Positions 53,047-63,315 of a DNA stretch of 64,000 nt are shown in pieces; positions within the stretch are counted from its first letter, which is position 1, and every line of letters starts with the position of its first letter. Made by a program: the position numbers and the translations under genes. This DNA is from Halisarca cf. caerulea (lineage: Eukaryota > Porifera > Demospongiae > Chondrillida > Halisarcidae), in the NCBI GenBank assembly GCA_963170055.1, contig CAUJGJ010000444.1, positions 5,925,618-5,989,617 on the forward strand, written 5' to 3'. Under the pieces are notes generated by a model that saw nothing but the letters and a program-made list of their open reading frames with translations, searched no databases and was not told where the DNA came from.

Positions 53047-54313
53047 AATGGCTGTTTGTGTAGTTTCTACTCTTCTGTCTCTATTATCAAGTTTGCTCGG
53101 TTTGTATTTGACCGGGTACAACACATTGATGCTCCGCTGTGCTCAGTATGCTCGCAAAAGGAACCGATTGGTGCGTTTGGCCTTGATTTCCACACGCAAC
53201 AGGTCGAGAAGGGTACCGAGGCGTCAAAGGCGATTCTGGACGAGGCCAGGGAGGACGCAAGATTGGTGGCAAAACTTTGTTCAAAACAGGGTATTGCCAG
53301 AAGAGTGGAAGGAGAACTTCAGACTCCAGTGGCACAACTTCGAACAACTTTGCGTGGAGCTGGAGCCATTCATAGCGAGGGAACAGACGAACATGCGTAC
53401 ATCGATCTCTGTTGAATGCAAGGTTGCCGCTACGCTGTATTACCTTTCCGACGAGGGCAGACTTCGTAAGACAGCTAATGCATTTGGCATCTCTCGCTCA
53501 TCTGTTTCCTTGATCATTCGTAGAGTGACAAAGGCCATTTCTTTGCACCTTGGTCCAACATACATACAGCTTCCATTTACAGAAGATGCAGTAAAAGACA
53601 AAGTGGCACATTTCTATGGTGCTTTTTCGGTACCACAGTGTTTGGGTGCCTTAGATGGTACACACATAGAAATAAAGCAGCCAAAGAACAACTACACGGA
53701 TTATATCAACAGGAAGGGATGTTACTCGCTGAATGTGCAGGCATGTTGTGATTTCAATTATTGCTTCATGGATGTTGTTGTGAAGTGGCCAGGTAGTGTC
53801 CATGACGCTCGAGTCTTTGCCAACTCAAAATTGAATCAAAACCTGAAGAATGGCACTATCCCTCCTTGCCCAAGGCATATTGTAGAAGACGAGGAAGCTG
53901 TTCCAGTGTTTGTAATTGGAGATCCAGCATATCCACTCATGCCATACTTGATGAAAGAGCATGCAAATGGTGGTTCTACGCGCCAAGAGCAGTATTTTGG
54001 ATTGAACTTATGCAGTGCCAGAAACGCTATTAAGTGCTCGTTTGGACGATTGAAAGCTCAATTTGGTGCTCTGAAGAGAGCAATGGACATAAATATTGAT
54101 GAACTGCCATTTGTCATTTATGCCTGCTTTGTCCTGCATAATTTTTGCGAGTTGAACGGTGAGAGTATTGGTGAAAATGCTGTGCAAAATGCCATTGCAT
54201 ACGATCGTGAATTCCAGCCTGCATCTTCCAGTAGATACAGCGCTGTTACAGGGGGCGATGAAAGCACTGGGAGAGCTGTTCGGAGGATCCTAACAAAGTA
54301 CTTTGACCCATAA
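53047..54313 (+). CDS. HARBI1-like DDE transposase, one catalytic residue changed
   Basis: From ATG 53047 a single exon encodes about 421 residues to TAA 54311-54313. A hydrophobic start ([20 protein letters not shown]) and basic stretch precede a helical domain ([37 protein letters not shown]). The DDE_4 core has Asp in [15 protein letters not shown], Asp in [15 protein letters not shown], and [15 protein letters not shown] where the family has Glu-Cys-Ala-Phe-Gly. Lys (AAG, 54032-54034) stands in place of that Glu, a single G-to-A change. The frame is otherwise intact and also runs in from the piggyBac sequence upstream. The protein is probably inactive unless an alternative acidic residue serves. 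Confidence 0.85.
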
Positions 54314-54332
54314 CATTGTTATAAAGCATATA

Positions 54333-55105
54333 CTGTACTGGGTGAAAGTTTCTAGCCAGGCCGTGCGCGAACGTGACGCGAGTACTCGTGCGAGTATAGT
54401 TTTGCACGTATGTATTATGTGATTATTGTTAGACATTCAGTGCTACCGCCGTAGACGTATGTATAATTCAGGATCACACCGAAGAGAGCGAAGTGAAATT
54501 TTAAAATCGAGTTTATAGAGATTGCTGTTTCGCCCTATTTCCGAGAAAGAATCGTACATATACGAGCCAAGGCAAAACCATTTCTGGTATTGCTGACACC
54601 ATTCGTTCTGAAGGCAGACCAACCATCCGGACAACAGTTCGTAAGTGGGTACATCGTTGGGAAGAGTTTCATTGTCTTCAGGACTGGCATCGCAGTGGAC
54701 GACCAAGTTGTATTACTCCTGAAGTGGCCCAGTTTCTATAGCGTCAGCGATAGCGTCGTCCGTTCATCTTCACTTCGATTTCTTCCTTTTCTCTAACAAC
54801 GCTCTTGTCGTTGGAAATGTATTTGACATTAATTCGATGGCAAGCTCCCTTGTCCCTTGAATCGAGCCATTCAACGAGGATTTCGTTCTTTCGGGGCATC
54901 CTAATAGCGCTGCCCTTCGCAATAAGTCTTCCTTCGAGAATCCGCACAAATGCAGTTTGCAGGTTAGGTATATACACACGTGACGTTGCGCGTGATGCGA
55001 ACGACTTGCTAATTAGATACGAGTGTATACGAGTATATACGAGTACTCGCAGGAAGTTTGAATACAACACGCGAAAACGTGGCTAGAAACTTTCACCCAG
55101 GACTG
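54333..55105. mobile_element. Mariner-type insertion inside the Harbinger
   Basis: Inverted ends of about 25 bp (TACTGGGTGAAAGTTTCTAG and CTAGAAACTTTCACCCAG), flanked by TA. Plus strand 54561-54725 encodes the start of a Tc1-like transposase (ISGIADTIRSEGRPTIRTTV, KWVHRW), then the homology stops. The minus strand 54744-55070 has a 108-residue frame with FVRILEGRLIAKGSAI and ILVEWLDSRDKGACHRINVK, resembling the Tudor-like module found before BEN domains. That module may be a captured gene fragment. Confidence 0.65.
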
Positions 55106-55329
55106 TACATATCATTATCATTTTATGTACATGTATTGAGTTTATCATAATATTAATTGAATTCTTTATGATCATTCATGGATACAGTATCATCAAAGTA
55201 TATTATAACTTAATATGGAAGTAATACAAACACAATATTTAAGCATAGATAGGTAGGTACTGTATTCTATAATGTAAGCAAAGTTAACACAATAATAAAG
55301 GATGACACTGTAATAATAGAAACTTCAAG

Positions 55330-56490
55330 TCAAAAGTTGTATTTGTCCGGGTAGATTGTCGGCGAACTTGGTCTTGATGGGGGCTGCAAGTGCACATCTG
55401 GGTAACTTGTGGGCATCCTTGGTCTGGATGGCGGCTGCAAGCGCACGTCTGGATAATTTGTTGGCGTCCTTGGTCTGGATGGAGGCTGCAAGTGCGTGTC
55501 TTGATGGTGGTAGTAGACAGGCTGTTGAGGGTGAGGTAGTGGTTGCATTGAAGGTGGTGGTTGAATCATCACCTGCTGTAACATGGAAAAGCCACTCAAA
55601 ATTGCACCTGAGAGCTTCTCCATGTTGTTGGACATCTTCTGTATGCTGTCAGTAAATGCCTTGTCTGACTCTTCTAGTTGTTGTAAAATGCTGCTGCGAA
55701 ATTCCCGCTCTTCCGTGTCAGCTACAGGAAGTTTCTTCCTCGAAGTTTTCTGTTTATAATTGGAGAGCTTGCTGTCCAACAATTTTCTTCGTTTGGCAGT
55801 TTCACCAGACTCATCTGGTACATGTGAAGGGCCCGGTGTGTCCGTGCTTGGCGCTATCTCCCCACGTTTAGTGTTTTTCCCCTTGTTCCCAGGCTTCTTG
55901 AGACTAGTTGTGCTACTAACTGATGGCTCCTCTTCATTCCCTTCAGTTATCAAGTCCACACTTTTTAGGCCACTATGTATTTGTTCTGTGGCTGGTGAGC
56001 CACCCCAAATTTCTTGGCAAAGGGTGTAGTACAACTCAACTATTCTTCCTTGCCCACTTTTGCACCCAGTATTCACAGCCTTACGATATCGCCCGCATAT
56101 TCCTTTTAGTTTTGAAGTAACTATCCCCCTGCTGATCTCTTCAGGGCGATGAGGGTACTCCTTGTCCAAGGCTGGTGTCTCCCCTTCCGCGATGCTCTGA
56201 AGATGGGCCACGAAACGCTCGTGGATGTCATTGTACTTGCTTCGAATAGACTCCCAGTCGATACTGTCGAGGCTTTTCTCGGTCTTGTACTCGAGAGTGA
56301 GATTGAGGAGCAGTTCTGACTCATCGTCTGTCCACGTAAAATATTCTCTAGCCATTATCTCCCTCTTTTGAAGATAAAATATTTCGATGTGAACTTCACC
56401 TTTAGATTCTCCAAGGAAACACCCATTAACACTGGCGGCCAGTCTGATTAACACAGGCTGCCAGTTTATTGTCACGTATTTGTCAGCCAT
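55330..56490 (-). CDS. Harbinger Myb/SANT-like protein with C-terminal proline-rich repeats
   Basis: Minus strand, 386 residues without interruption. FTWTDDESELLLNLTLEYK followed by DWESIRSKYNDIHERF (about residues 50-95) is a Myb/SANT-like DNA-binding domain. Another ATG at 56352 (MAREYF) is the likelier start, since the domain follows at once. A Ser/Lys-rich middle, a coiled coil (ILQQLEESDKAFTDSIQKMS) and a tail with three copies of YPDVxLQPPSRP complete it. Family role: partner that targets the transposase to DNA. Intact, although its transposase has a changed catalytic residue. Confidence 0.8.
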   Translation of the reverse strand: MADKYVTINWQPVLIRLAASVNGCFLGESKGEVHIEIFYLQKREIMAREYFTWTDDESELLLNLTLEYKTEKSLDSIDWESIRSKYNDIHERFVAHLQSIAEGETPALDKEYPHRPEEISRGIVTSKLKGICGRYRKAVNTGCKSGQGRIVELYYTLCQEIWGGSPATEQIHSGLKSVDLITEGNEEEPSVSSTTSLKKPGNKGKNTKRGEIAPSTDTPGPSHVPDESGETAKRRKLLDSKLSNYKQKTSRKKLPVADTEEREFRSSILQQLEESDKAFTDSIQKMSNNMEKLSGAILSGFSMLQQVMIQPPPSMQPLPHPQQPVYYHHQDTHLQPPSRPRTPTNYPDVRLQPPSRPRMPTSYPDVHLQPPSRPSSPTIYPDKYNF

Positions 56491-56845
56491 TTTTTTAAGG
56501 ATATCTTAGCACACCGTTATCGTGTAAACGCAAATTAACTTTTCTGGATGCAAACCGCAGGAAACGTTTTGGTCGCCCACTGTTGTCGTGTAAACGTAGC
56601 CTTAATGACAACTCCCAAATGATCCCCTGTGGCAATCCTGGCTATGACAAGCTTTACAAGATCAGGCCTCTACTTGATATAGTTGAGAGCAACAGTCAGG
56701 CTGCTTATTCGCCCCACCAGCAAATAGCCATTGATGAGGCTATGGTGCTTTTTAAAGGCAGATCATCCATGAAGCAATACATGCCACTTAAGCCCACAAA
56801 GCGAGGGTACAAGTTGTGGTGCTTGAGTGACTCACACAATGGGTT

Positions 56846-57123
56846 TGTGGTGTATAGCCAACTGTGACTGTGTTTATCTTAGGTCTATGTCTTTGTTGTA
56901 TGATATGTATTGCATGCCTCGTGCCCAGTATTAACATGTACCGTCACGTAATCATTGTACTTATGCACTGTAACCACACATGCGCAGTTAGTTACCTCGT
57001 GTTGTCGTGTAGAGTTGTCTAGTGGATCCGTTGTCTTTGGTGTCTTGTTTAGTGAGGAGTTTTTAGTGAATCATTTTGTTGTGAATTGTTGTTGCTAGCG
57101 CTTTGGCATACGCTCGGCCTCCA
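56846..57123 (+). repeat. 5' LTR of the gypsy element
   Basis: 278 bp, from TGTGGTGTATAGCC to CGGCCTCCA. A GGTT duplication precedes it (56842-56845). TTGGTGACCC just behind it is the probable tRNA primer-binding site. It differs from the 3' LTR at roughly ten positions counted by eye. Confidence 0.92.
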
Positions 57124-57308
57124 TTGGTGACCCTTGACGCTTCGATTCAAACATTTACTGCCCGTTTTGGAGTTTTTCTAACATTTTTTGCCCGTTTCGG
57201 CGGATTCACTCTGACATTTAGTGCCCATTTCGGACTTTCGGGTACGCTCACTCCTCATGCAAGTTTGCTCACGCTGGAAACACGGCTCGCCCCTCTTTGT
57301 CGCCTGAG

Positions 57309-58139
57309 ATGGAGAACCCACAGCAGGAACGTCAGCAGCCCCCTCAGGAACTTCAGCAACCACCACAGGAACCTCCACAACCACTGCACAAACCTCAACA
57401 TGACACGGTTGCCGCAGTGGCGATCAAGTTACCCCCGTTCTGGTCCGCAGATCCGGCAGTTTGGTTCGCGCAAGTGAAGGCGCAGTTCGCAACGAGGAAT
57501 ATCACCCAGCAGTTGACAAAATTCCACTACTTCATCGCCGCGTTGAGCCCCGAAGTTGCCGCTGAGGTACGCAATCTGTTGCTGCATCTACCGGCAGATG
57601 CCCCATATGACCAACTACGAATGCAGCTCATCAAAAGAACGGAAGCATCCGAACAGAGGAGACTCCAGCAACTCCTCACGGCTGAAGAGCTCGGAGATCG
57701 CAAGCCTTCCCAGTTGCTACGTCGTATGCAACAGCTCTTAGGGGATTCGGGCCCAGCCCCTGACAGCTTGTTTGTGCGAGAGCTGTTCCTTCAGCGTCTG
57801 CCCCCAAATATTCGTATGGTTCTTGCATCATCATCCACCCACTTCACACTCACCCAACTTGCAGACATGGCCGATAGAATAGCAGAAGTTGCGACACCAA
57901 CCATGATCTCCCAGGTCAGCCAAGAACCCCAGGTCCTTGACGAGATCCGCCAGCTCACCGCAGCTCTCGGCCGTGTGATTGCCACTTTTGATGCATCCCA
58001 GCTCTCCGGTCCACAGCATTCTCGAGATCCTTCTCCACGTCGTTCGTCTCGACCTTCAACACCGCATCGTCCATCATCACGATCAGCTTCACGGTCATCT
58101 AGTCCATCATCATCAGATGTGTGTTGGTACCACCGCTGA
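57309..58139 (+). pseudogene. Gypsy gag, frame closed before the zinc knuckle
   Basis: From ATG 57309 (MENPQQERQQPPQELQ) a Q/P-rich start leads to the capsid-like domain (LPPFWSADPAVWFAQVKAQF, VRELFLQRLPPNIRMVL). A Ser/Arg-rich segment follows and the frame ends at TGA 58137-58139, right after CWYHR. The family normally continues FG..A..KC..PC, and those residues follow here in a shifted frame. So the stop and shift separate gag from its knuckle and from pol. Confidence 0.8.
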
Positions 58140-61100
58140 TTTGGCCCAAATGCGCACACAAGTGCTGTCCACCTTGTGCAAGGTCGGGAAACGAGCCGGC
58201 CAGTCGCTAGTGGCGACAATCGCCACTGGCCATTCCAACAGTCGCCTGTTCTTCCTGAGAGATCAGAATTCCAGTTTGCGCTTCCTCGTAGACACGGGTG
58301 CGGAAGTGAGTGTCATTCCTCCCTCTAGCCCTCGTCATACACTAAGCCCCACTGGATATTCTCTACAGGCAGCAAACCAGTCATCCATCGCGACTTACGG
58401 AACCCGTTCGCTCACCCTGGACTTGGGTTTGCGACGCACTTTCAGATGGATTTTCATCACAGCTGACGTCAAGCACGCCATTCTGGGTGCCGATTTTTAC
58501 ACCACTATGGCCTATCTGTGGATATCCGGAAGTTCCGCCTCCTCGACACTCTCACTCAGATGCAGGTGCATGGCCTGTCAACAGAGATCTCATCTGCATG
58601 CCCCTCACTTCCGTGTCTGGACTCGCAGGATCTGTACTCCGCTGTGCTTGCTGATTTTCTGGGAATACTCCGCCCTCGTACAAAGGAGCAACCGTGCCAA
58701 CATACAGTCACTCACCACATTCGCACTACCAGACCTTCAGTCTCCGCTTGTCCTCGTCGCCTGCCCCCAGATCGTCTGCATATTGCGAAACAAGAGTTTG
58801 ATCATATGTTGGATTTAGGCATTATCCGTCCGTCATCTAGTTGTTGGGCTTCTCCACTTCACATGGTCCTGAAAAAGTCTCCAGGTGACTGGCGACCTTG
58901 TGGTGACTACCGTGTACTGAACCACATCACGGAACCTGATCAGTACCCAGTCCCCCACATCCAGGACTTCGCATCTTCACTCCATGGAGCTACGGTATTT
59001 TCAAAGATTGATCTCGTGCGCGTGTATCATCAGATTCCTGTCGAACCCTCGGACATCCCCAAGACGGCTGTCACCACGCCCTTCGGACTATTCGAGTTCA
59101 TTAGTATGCTATTTGGCTTACGCAACGCTGCTCAGACATTCCAACATTTTATTGACCAGGTGCTACATGGTCTTCCTTGTGCCTATGCTTATATCGATTA
59201 CATTCTCATTGCAAGCACCACTAAGGAGGAACACCTCACTCACCTTCGGGAAGTTTGTGCTCGTTTGGACGCCAACGGTATTGTCATCAACCCCAACAAG
59301 TGTGTGCTTGGCGCTGACTCTTTGGAGTTCCTCGGACATCGGGTGGACAGGCATGGTATTCGGCCCCTGGAGGAGAAGGTTGACGCTGTACACCAGTTCC
59401 CGCAACCTACATCGCAGAGAAAGTTACGACAGTTCCTAGGACTCGTCAACTTTTATCATCGTTTCATCCCCGGTTGCGCACGCATCCTACAGCCACTCAA
59501 CTCCATGCTCACCGGATCCTCCCAAGGTGACCGATGCCTTGTCTGGACTCCCAATGCCGAGGCCGCCTTCATTGCCATCAAGGGTACCCTCGCTGATGCC
59601 TCACTCCTGGTACACCCGCAAGCTGACGCCCCCACATGCCTTATTACTGACGCCTCCGAGGTCGCAGTAGGTGCAGTGCTACAGCAGAAGATCAACTCAG
59701 TGTGGTCACCGATTGCTTTTTTTTCTCGTAAGTTGAAGCCCGCTGAGACCAGGTATAGTACTTTCGATTGAGAGTTGCTAGCAGTTTACCTGGCCATCAA
59801 ACACTTCCGGCATTTCGTGGAAGGAAGGAGTTTCTTCGTGGTCACTGATCATAAACCCCTTACCTTTGCACTCACCACCACCAAGTCTAAGCAGCACTCG
59901 CCTCGTCAGATTTGTCATCTGGATTTTGTGTCCCAATTCACCACTGACATCCGTTTCCTCCAAGGTTCATCTAATCTGGCAGCTGACGCATTGTCTCGGG
60001 TAGAAGTCGATGCAATCCACACCACTCCGCTAGCCACCATCGATTTCACAGCTATGGCTCGAGCCCAGCAAGATGATCCTCAGCTTCAGAACTCCTCACC
60101 AGATTTATCTCTTCAGCTACGTCCAGTACCTGTCCCCACCGCAGATGTGACCTTACTTTGTGATGTAAGCACTGGAACACCTCGCCCGTATGTACTGCCA
60201 ACGTTTCGTCACTCCGTCTTTGATGCTCTGCATTCCTTATCTCATCCTGGAATCCGTGCCACGCAGCGCCTGATCACTTCTCGCTATGTCTGGCCCAGCA
60301 TCAATGCCGATGTCCGCAAATGGGCTCGTTCGTGCTTACAGTGCCAGAAAGCTAAGGTACATCGTCACACACTCACTCCTCTTGGTACTTTCGCAACTCC
60401 CGACGTGCGATTCAATCACATCCATATCGATCTCGTGGGTCCCCTGCCGCCTTGTAAGGGATTTTCTTATCTCCTTACATGCGTAGACCGCTTCACACGC
60501 TGGTCAGAAGCCATTCCTCTGCCAGACATTACAGCCGTCACTGTCGCCCACGCCTTCATCACACATTGGATTGCTTGATTGGGGGTCCCAGCCACCATCA
60601 CCACCGATCGTGGTAGTCAGTTCGAGTCTGACCTTTGGCATCAGCTCATGTGCCTACTGGGTACTTCCCGGATCAGGACAACCGCATACCACCCTGCTGT
60701 CAATGGCCTTGTGGAACGTCTCCACTGTCAACTGAAAGCCGGCCTCATAACTTGTGTGCCACGATCAGAGTGGATTGATGCCCTTCCTCATGTTCTCCTT
60801 GGCATTCGCACATGCCTCAAGGAGGACTTGGGTTCCTCAACGGCCAAACTGGTCTACGGCACCTCGTTGCGCCTCCCAGGAGAGTTTTTCGTGGACTCGA
60901 AGGAGATAGCCGACCCTGCATGTTATGTATCTAGACTACGCACCACCATGCAACAACTTCATCCTGTTCCTACAACACATCATTCACACCGCACACCACA
61001 TGTAAGTAAAGAACTAGCTTCCAGCACGCACGTATTTGTACGCAAAGACGCCTTACGCAAGTCCCTACAGCCACCGTATGATGGCCCATTCCACCAAGTA

Positions 61101-61302
61101 CTTCACCGTTCACGTGAATGGGCAGGATCAGACCATATCACTGGATCGCTTGAAGCCTGCACACCTCAAACCTACCCCATCTACAGATGCCACACCTACA
61201 GTTATTACGCCTCCTCAAGTATCGCCACCAGAACCTGTTCGTGCTACAGATCATTCGACACGTATCACACGTTCAGGACGTCATGTACACTGGCCTGATT
61301 GA
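58140..61302 (+). pseudogene. Gypsy pol: protease, RT, RNase H, integrase (inactivated)
   Basis: Protease LRFLVDTGAEVSVIPPSS (about 58278-58330). A shift near 58520 leads to [50 protein letters not shown], and YIDYILIAS where the catalytic box should be Y-x-D-D (Tyr at codon 59199-59201). RNase [14 protein letters not shown], then TGA 59769-59771 (CGA in relatives) before ELLAVYLAIKHF. Integrase: the H-H-C-C zinc finger around HPGIRATQRL and CLQCQKAK, Asp in HIHIDLVGPLP, TGA 60576-60578, Asp in TTDRGSQFES and Glu in VNGLVERLHCQL. A frameshift near 61090 leads to the C-terminal tail. Two stops and the YIDY change make it defective. Confidence 0.88.
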
Positions 61303-61349
61303 CTGTCCTACTAGGAACGTTCATGGGTTACTCACTGGAGGGGGAGTAC

Positions 61350-61627
61350 TGTGGTGTATAGCCAACTGTGACTGTGTTTGTCTTAGGTCTATGTCTTTGT
61401 TGTATGATATGTATTGCATGCCTCGTGCCCAGTATTAACATGTACCGTCACGTGATCATTGTACTTATGCACTGTAACCATGCATGCACAGTTAGTTACC
61501 TCGTGTTGTCGTGTAGAGTTGTCTAGTGGACCCGTTATCTTTGGTGTCTTGTTTAGTGAGGAGTTTTTAGTGAATCATTTTGTTGTGAATTGTTGTTGCT
61601 TGCGCTTAGGCATACGCTCGGCCTTCA
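61350..61627 (+). repeat. 3' LTR of the gypsy element
   Basis: 278 bp, starting TGTGGTGTATAGCC and ending CGGCCTTCA, followed by the GGTT duplication, after which the piggyBac coding sequence resumes in frame. Confidence 0.92.
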
Positions 61628-62829
61628 GGTTCCTGTATCGGGCAATTGTGTATACTGGTGCTGCTACTGAGGGCGGGAATGGGGAAGATGGTCTGGGGGC
61701 AAAGGTTGTCAAACAACTGGTACAACCACTGAATGGAAAAGGCCATCATGTTTACTATGACAACTTTTTCTCCAGCGTAGCCCTAGCAAGGGATATGCTG
61801 GAGAAAGGCAATTACACCGTAGCTCGGACAACTCGCTGAGATTGGCCTGCATCACTGAAGGACATCAAAGCTTTGCAAAAGCAGATGTCCAGAGGTGATT
61901 GCAGGTCACAAGTAGCTGACAATGGCACAATTCAGTGCCTGCTGGGGAAAGACGAGAAAGGCATCCCTTTGATAAACACAGTAACCACCCCCAATGATCA
62001 AACGACCGTCCTTCGGCGGAACAAAGATGGTACGCATAGTGAAGTGTCTTGCCCTCTTAGCGTGAAGTTCTACAACGCCTACATGGGTGGTGTAGACCTT
62101 TTTGATGCTAGGCAGAAGACATATTCCACTAGTAGAAAGTCTAAGAAGTGGTGGTATAGGCTATTTTACTTCATTTTGGACACTGCAGTGGTGAACTCCT
62201 ACATTATCTACAAGGAAACACCCAGAACAACGGAAATCATCTTGAAAGAGTATGTTCTGAGTGTCGCCAACACCTTAATGTCGCAGCAGTCATCGAGGGA
62301 GAGGCAGAGACTCCTTCATCATGGTCCACCAGCAGCAAGATTTTGTGAACGTCACTTTCCGTTGATGCAAGAGAAGTCGCTAACTTGTCAAGTTTGCCAC
62401 AAGCTTCACATGAAGTATTGTTGTTCCGACTGCTGTGCCGACCATCCCATCCTTTTGTGCCCCATTCCCTGCTTTAGGACATACCACACAAAACCAGTTT
62501 AGGCAGTAAACAGTACCCACAAAGATAATTTTCACAAAACTCTTCTAACACCTAACTAGCGTCTTTTGTGGTAGCCATTTTTTTATTTTATTTTATTGTA
62601 TACTCATCGTAATTTTTCGTATTTTAACGTTAGCTTGCATTTTCGTATAAACTTTTTTGCTATTATTACTTAGTTGTACGGCTATGTATGTGTATGAAAC
62701 TTTTAAATAATGTTCAATACATAAGAGACTATTACCATATAAAATTTGAGATCGCTTCAGCGATTTTTACGGATGGCGGACGGAAGTGATTAGGCACAAT
62801 AAATTGTGCTATGGACGGTAAAAGGTTAA

Positions 62830-63315
62830 AATACTTCTGTCTACTTGTTTTTGCTGAGCGGGGATTATATAAGCAGGTTAGCCAAAGATATTACCATTTT
62901 AATTTTCACTTTTAGCCATTTTCACCCGCTAATAGTACATTTTTCGTTATAACTATTTCAGTTGGAACTGTATGTTCTCCGCTCAGCATCCATATCTTAA
63001 ATGAACATCACTCTTTCCTCTCATGCCAGTTTCATCTCTTTGGGAGACTGTCTACACGTCCCCAAATCAACGTTTATAGAAAAAAGTGCCATATTTTCAA
63101 AATCGTTTATATACTTCTGCGTATGACACATGGGCCTGTTTTGTAGTTTATTGTTTCGATAAATAACATTAAAATATTAAACAGTTGTAAAAATCGGCAT
63201 ACATTGTTGTTTGATTTGTAAAATTCGATGTATGTATTACCACTTCCGAGCGGCGGCCATTTTCTTCCCCAGTCGAAAAGCACTATAATGAGCCTGTGCA
63301 CAAAAGAAATACAAA
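62830..63315. other. Intron-like stretch right of the piggyBac
   Basis: No gene seen. Continues the same non-coding region that lies left of 51762. AT-rich. Confidence 0.45.

Larger units (their letters stand above)
52866..56601. mobile_element. PIF/Harbinger-type element nested in the piggyBac
   Basis: Perfect 16-bp inverted ends GGCTACGTTTACACGA, with a TTA duplication at 52863-52865 and 56602-56604, the usual PIF/Harbinger target. Subterminal GTAAACGCAAAT/AACGCAATTG-type motifs recur. It carries a DDE transposase (plus) and a Myb/SANT-like gene (minus) facing each other, with a mariner-type insertion between them. Its ends and proteins differ from the Harbinger at 42 kb, so two separate families are present. 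Confidence 0.92.
56846..61627 (+). mobile_element. Ty3/gypsy LTR retrotransposon nested in the piggyBac
   Basis: Two 278-bp LTRs, a primer-binding site after the 5' LTR, a polypurine tract GGAGGGGGAG before the 3' LTR and a 4-bp duplication GGTT on both sides (56842-56845, 61628-61631). Order gag, protease, RT, RNase H, integrase, which defines Ty3/gypsy. The LTRs are similar in sequence, so the insertion is fairly recent. Confidence 0.93.
52126..62502 (+). pseudogene. piggyBac (PGBD) transposase in three separated pieces
   Basis: Piece 1 (52126-52865) has an A-tract at 52138 that puts the ATG out of frame, then LLSDEWYDSMSEGDSDNDMQ, a Thr/Pro/Asn-rich linker, and after a one-base shift near 52690 [20 protein letters not shown] and [10 protein letters not shown]. 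Piece 2 (56605-56845) continues NDNSQMIPCGNPGYDKL, HQQIAIDEAMVLFKGRS (first Asp) and LSDSHNG. Piece 3 (61632-62502) continues FLYRAIVYTGA, YYDNFFSSVALA (second Asp), YMGGVDLFDARQKTYSTSRK (third Asp) and the C-terminal Cys-rich domain CQVCHKLHMKYCCSDCC. All three catalytic Asp are kept. Lesions besides the insertions: A-tract shift, shift at 52690, TGA at 61837. The pieces rejoin in frame when each insertion and one duplication copy are removed. Confidence 0.88.
51766..62825 (+). mobile_element. piggyBac element, 11 kb including two nested insertions
   Basis: Termini CCTTTTGCCATCC (51766) and, reverse complement, CCTTTTACCGTCC (ending 62825), flanked by TTAA at 51762-51765 and 62826-62829. Further inside, CCGTCCATAG and CACAATAAATTGTG-like motifs recur on both sides. 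Without the Harbinger (3,736 bp) and the gypsy element (about 4.8 kb) the piggyBac would be about 2.5 kb, a normal size. Confidence 0.92.

Noticed and set aside
55356..56120. Plus-strand frames of 65-99 codons opposite the Myb-like gene
   Set aside because: They are shadows of the minus-strand 386-codon frame, and the repeats (LVWMEAASA) mirror its proline-rich repeats.
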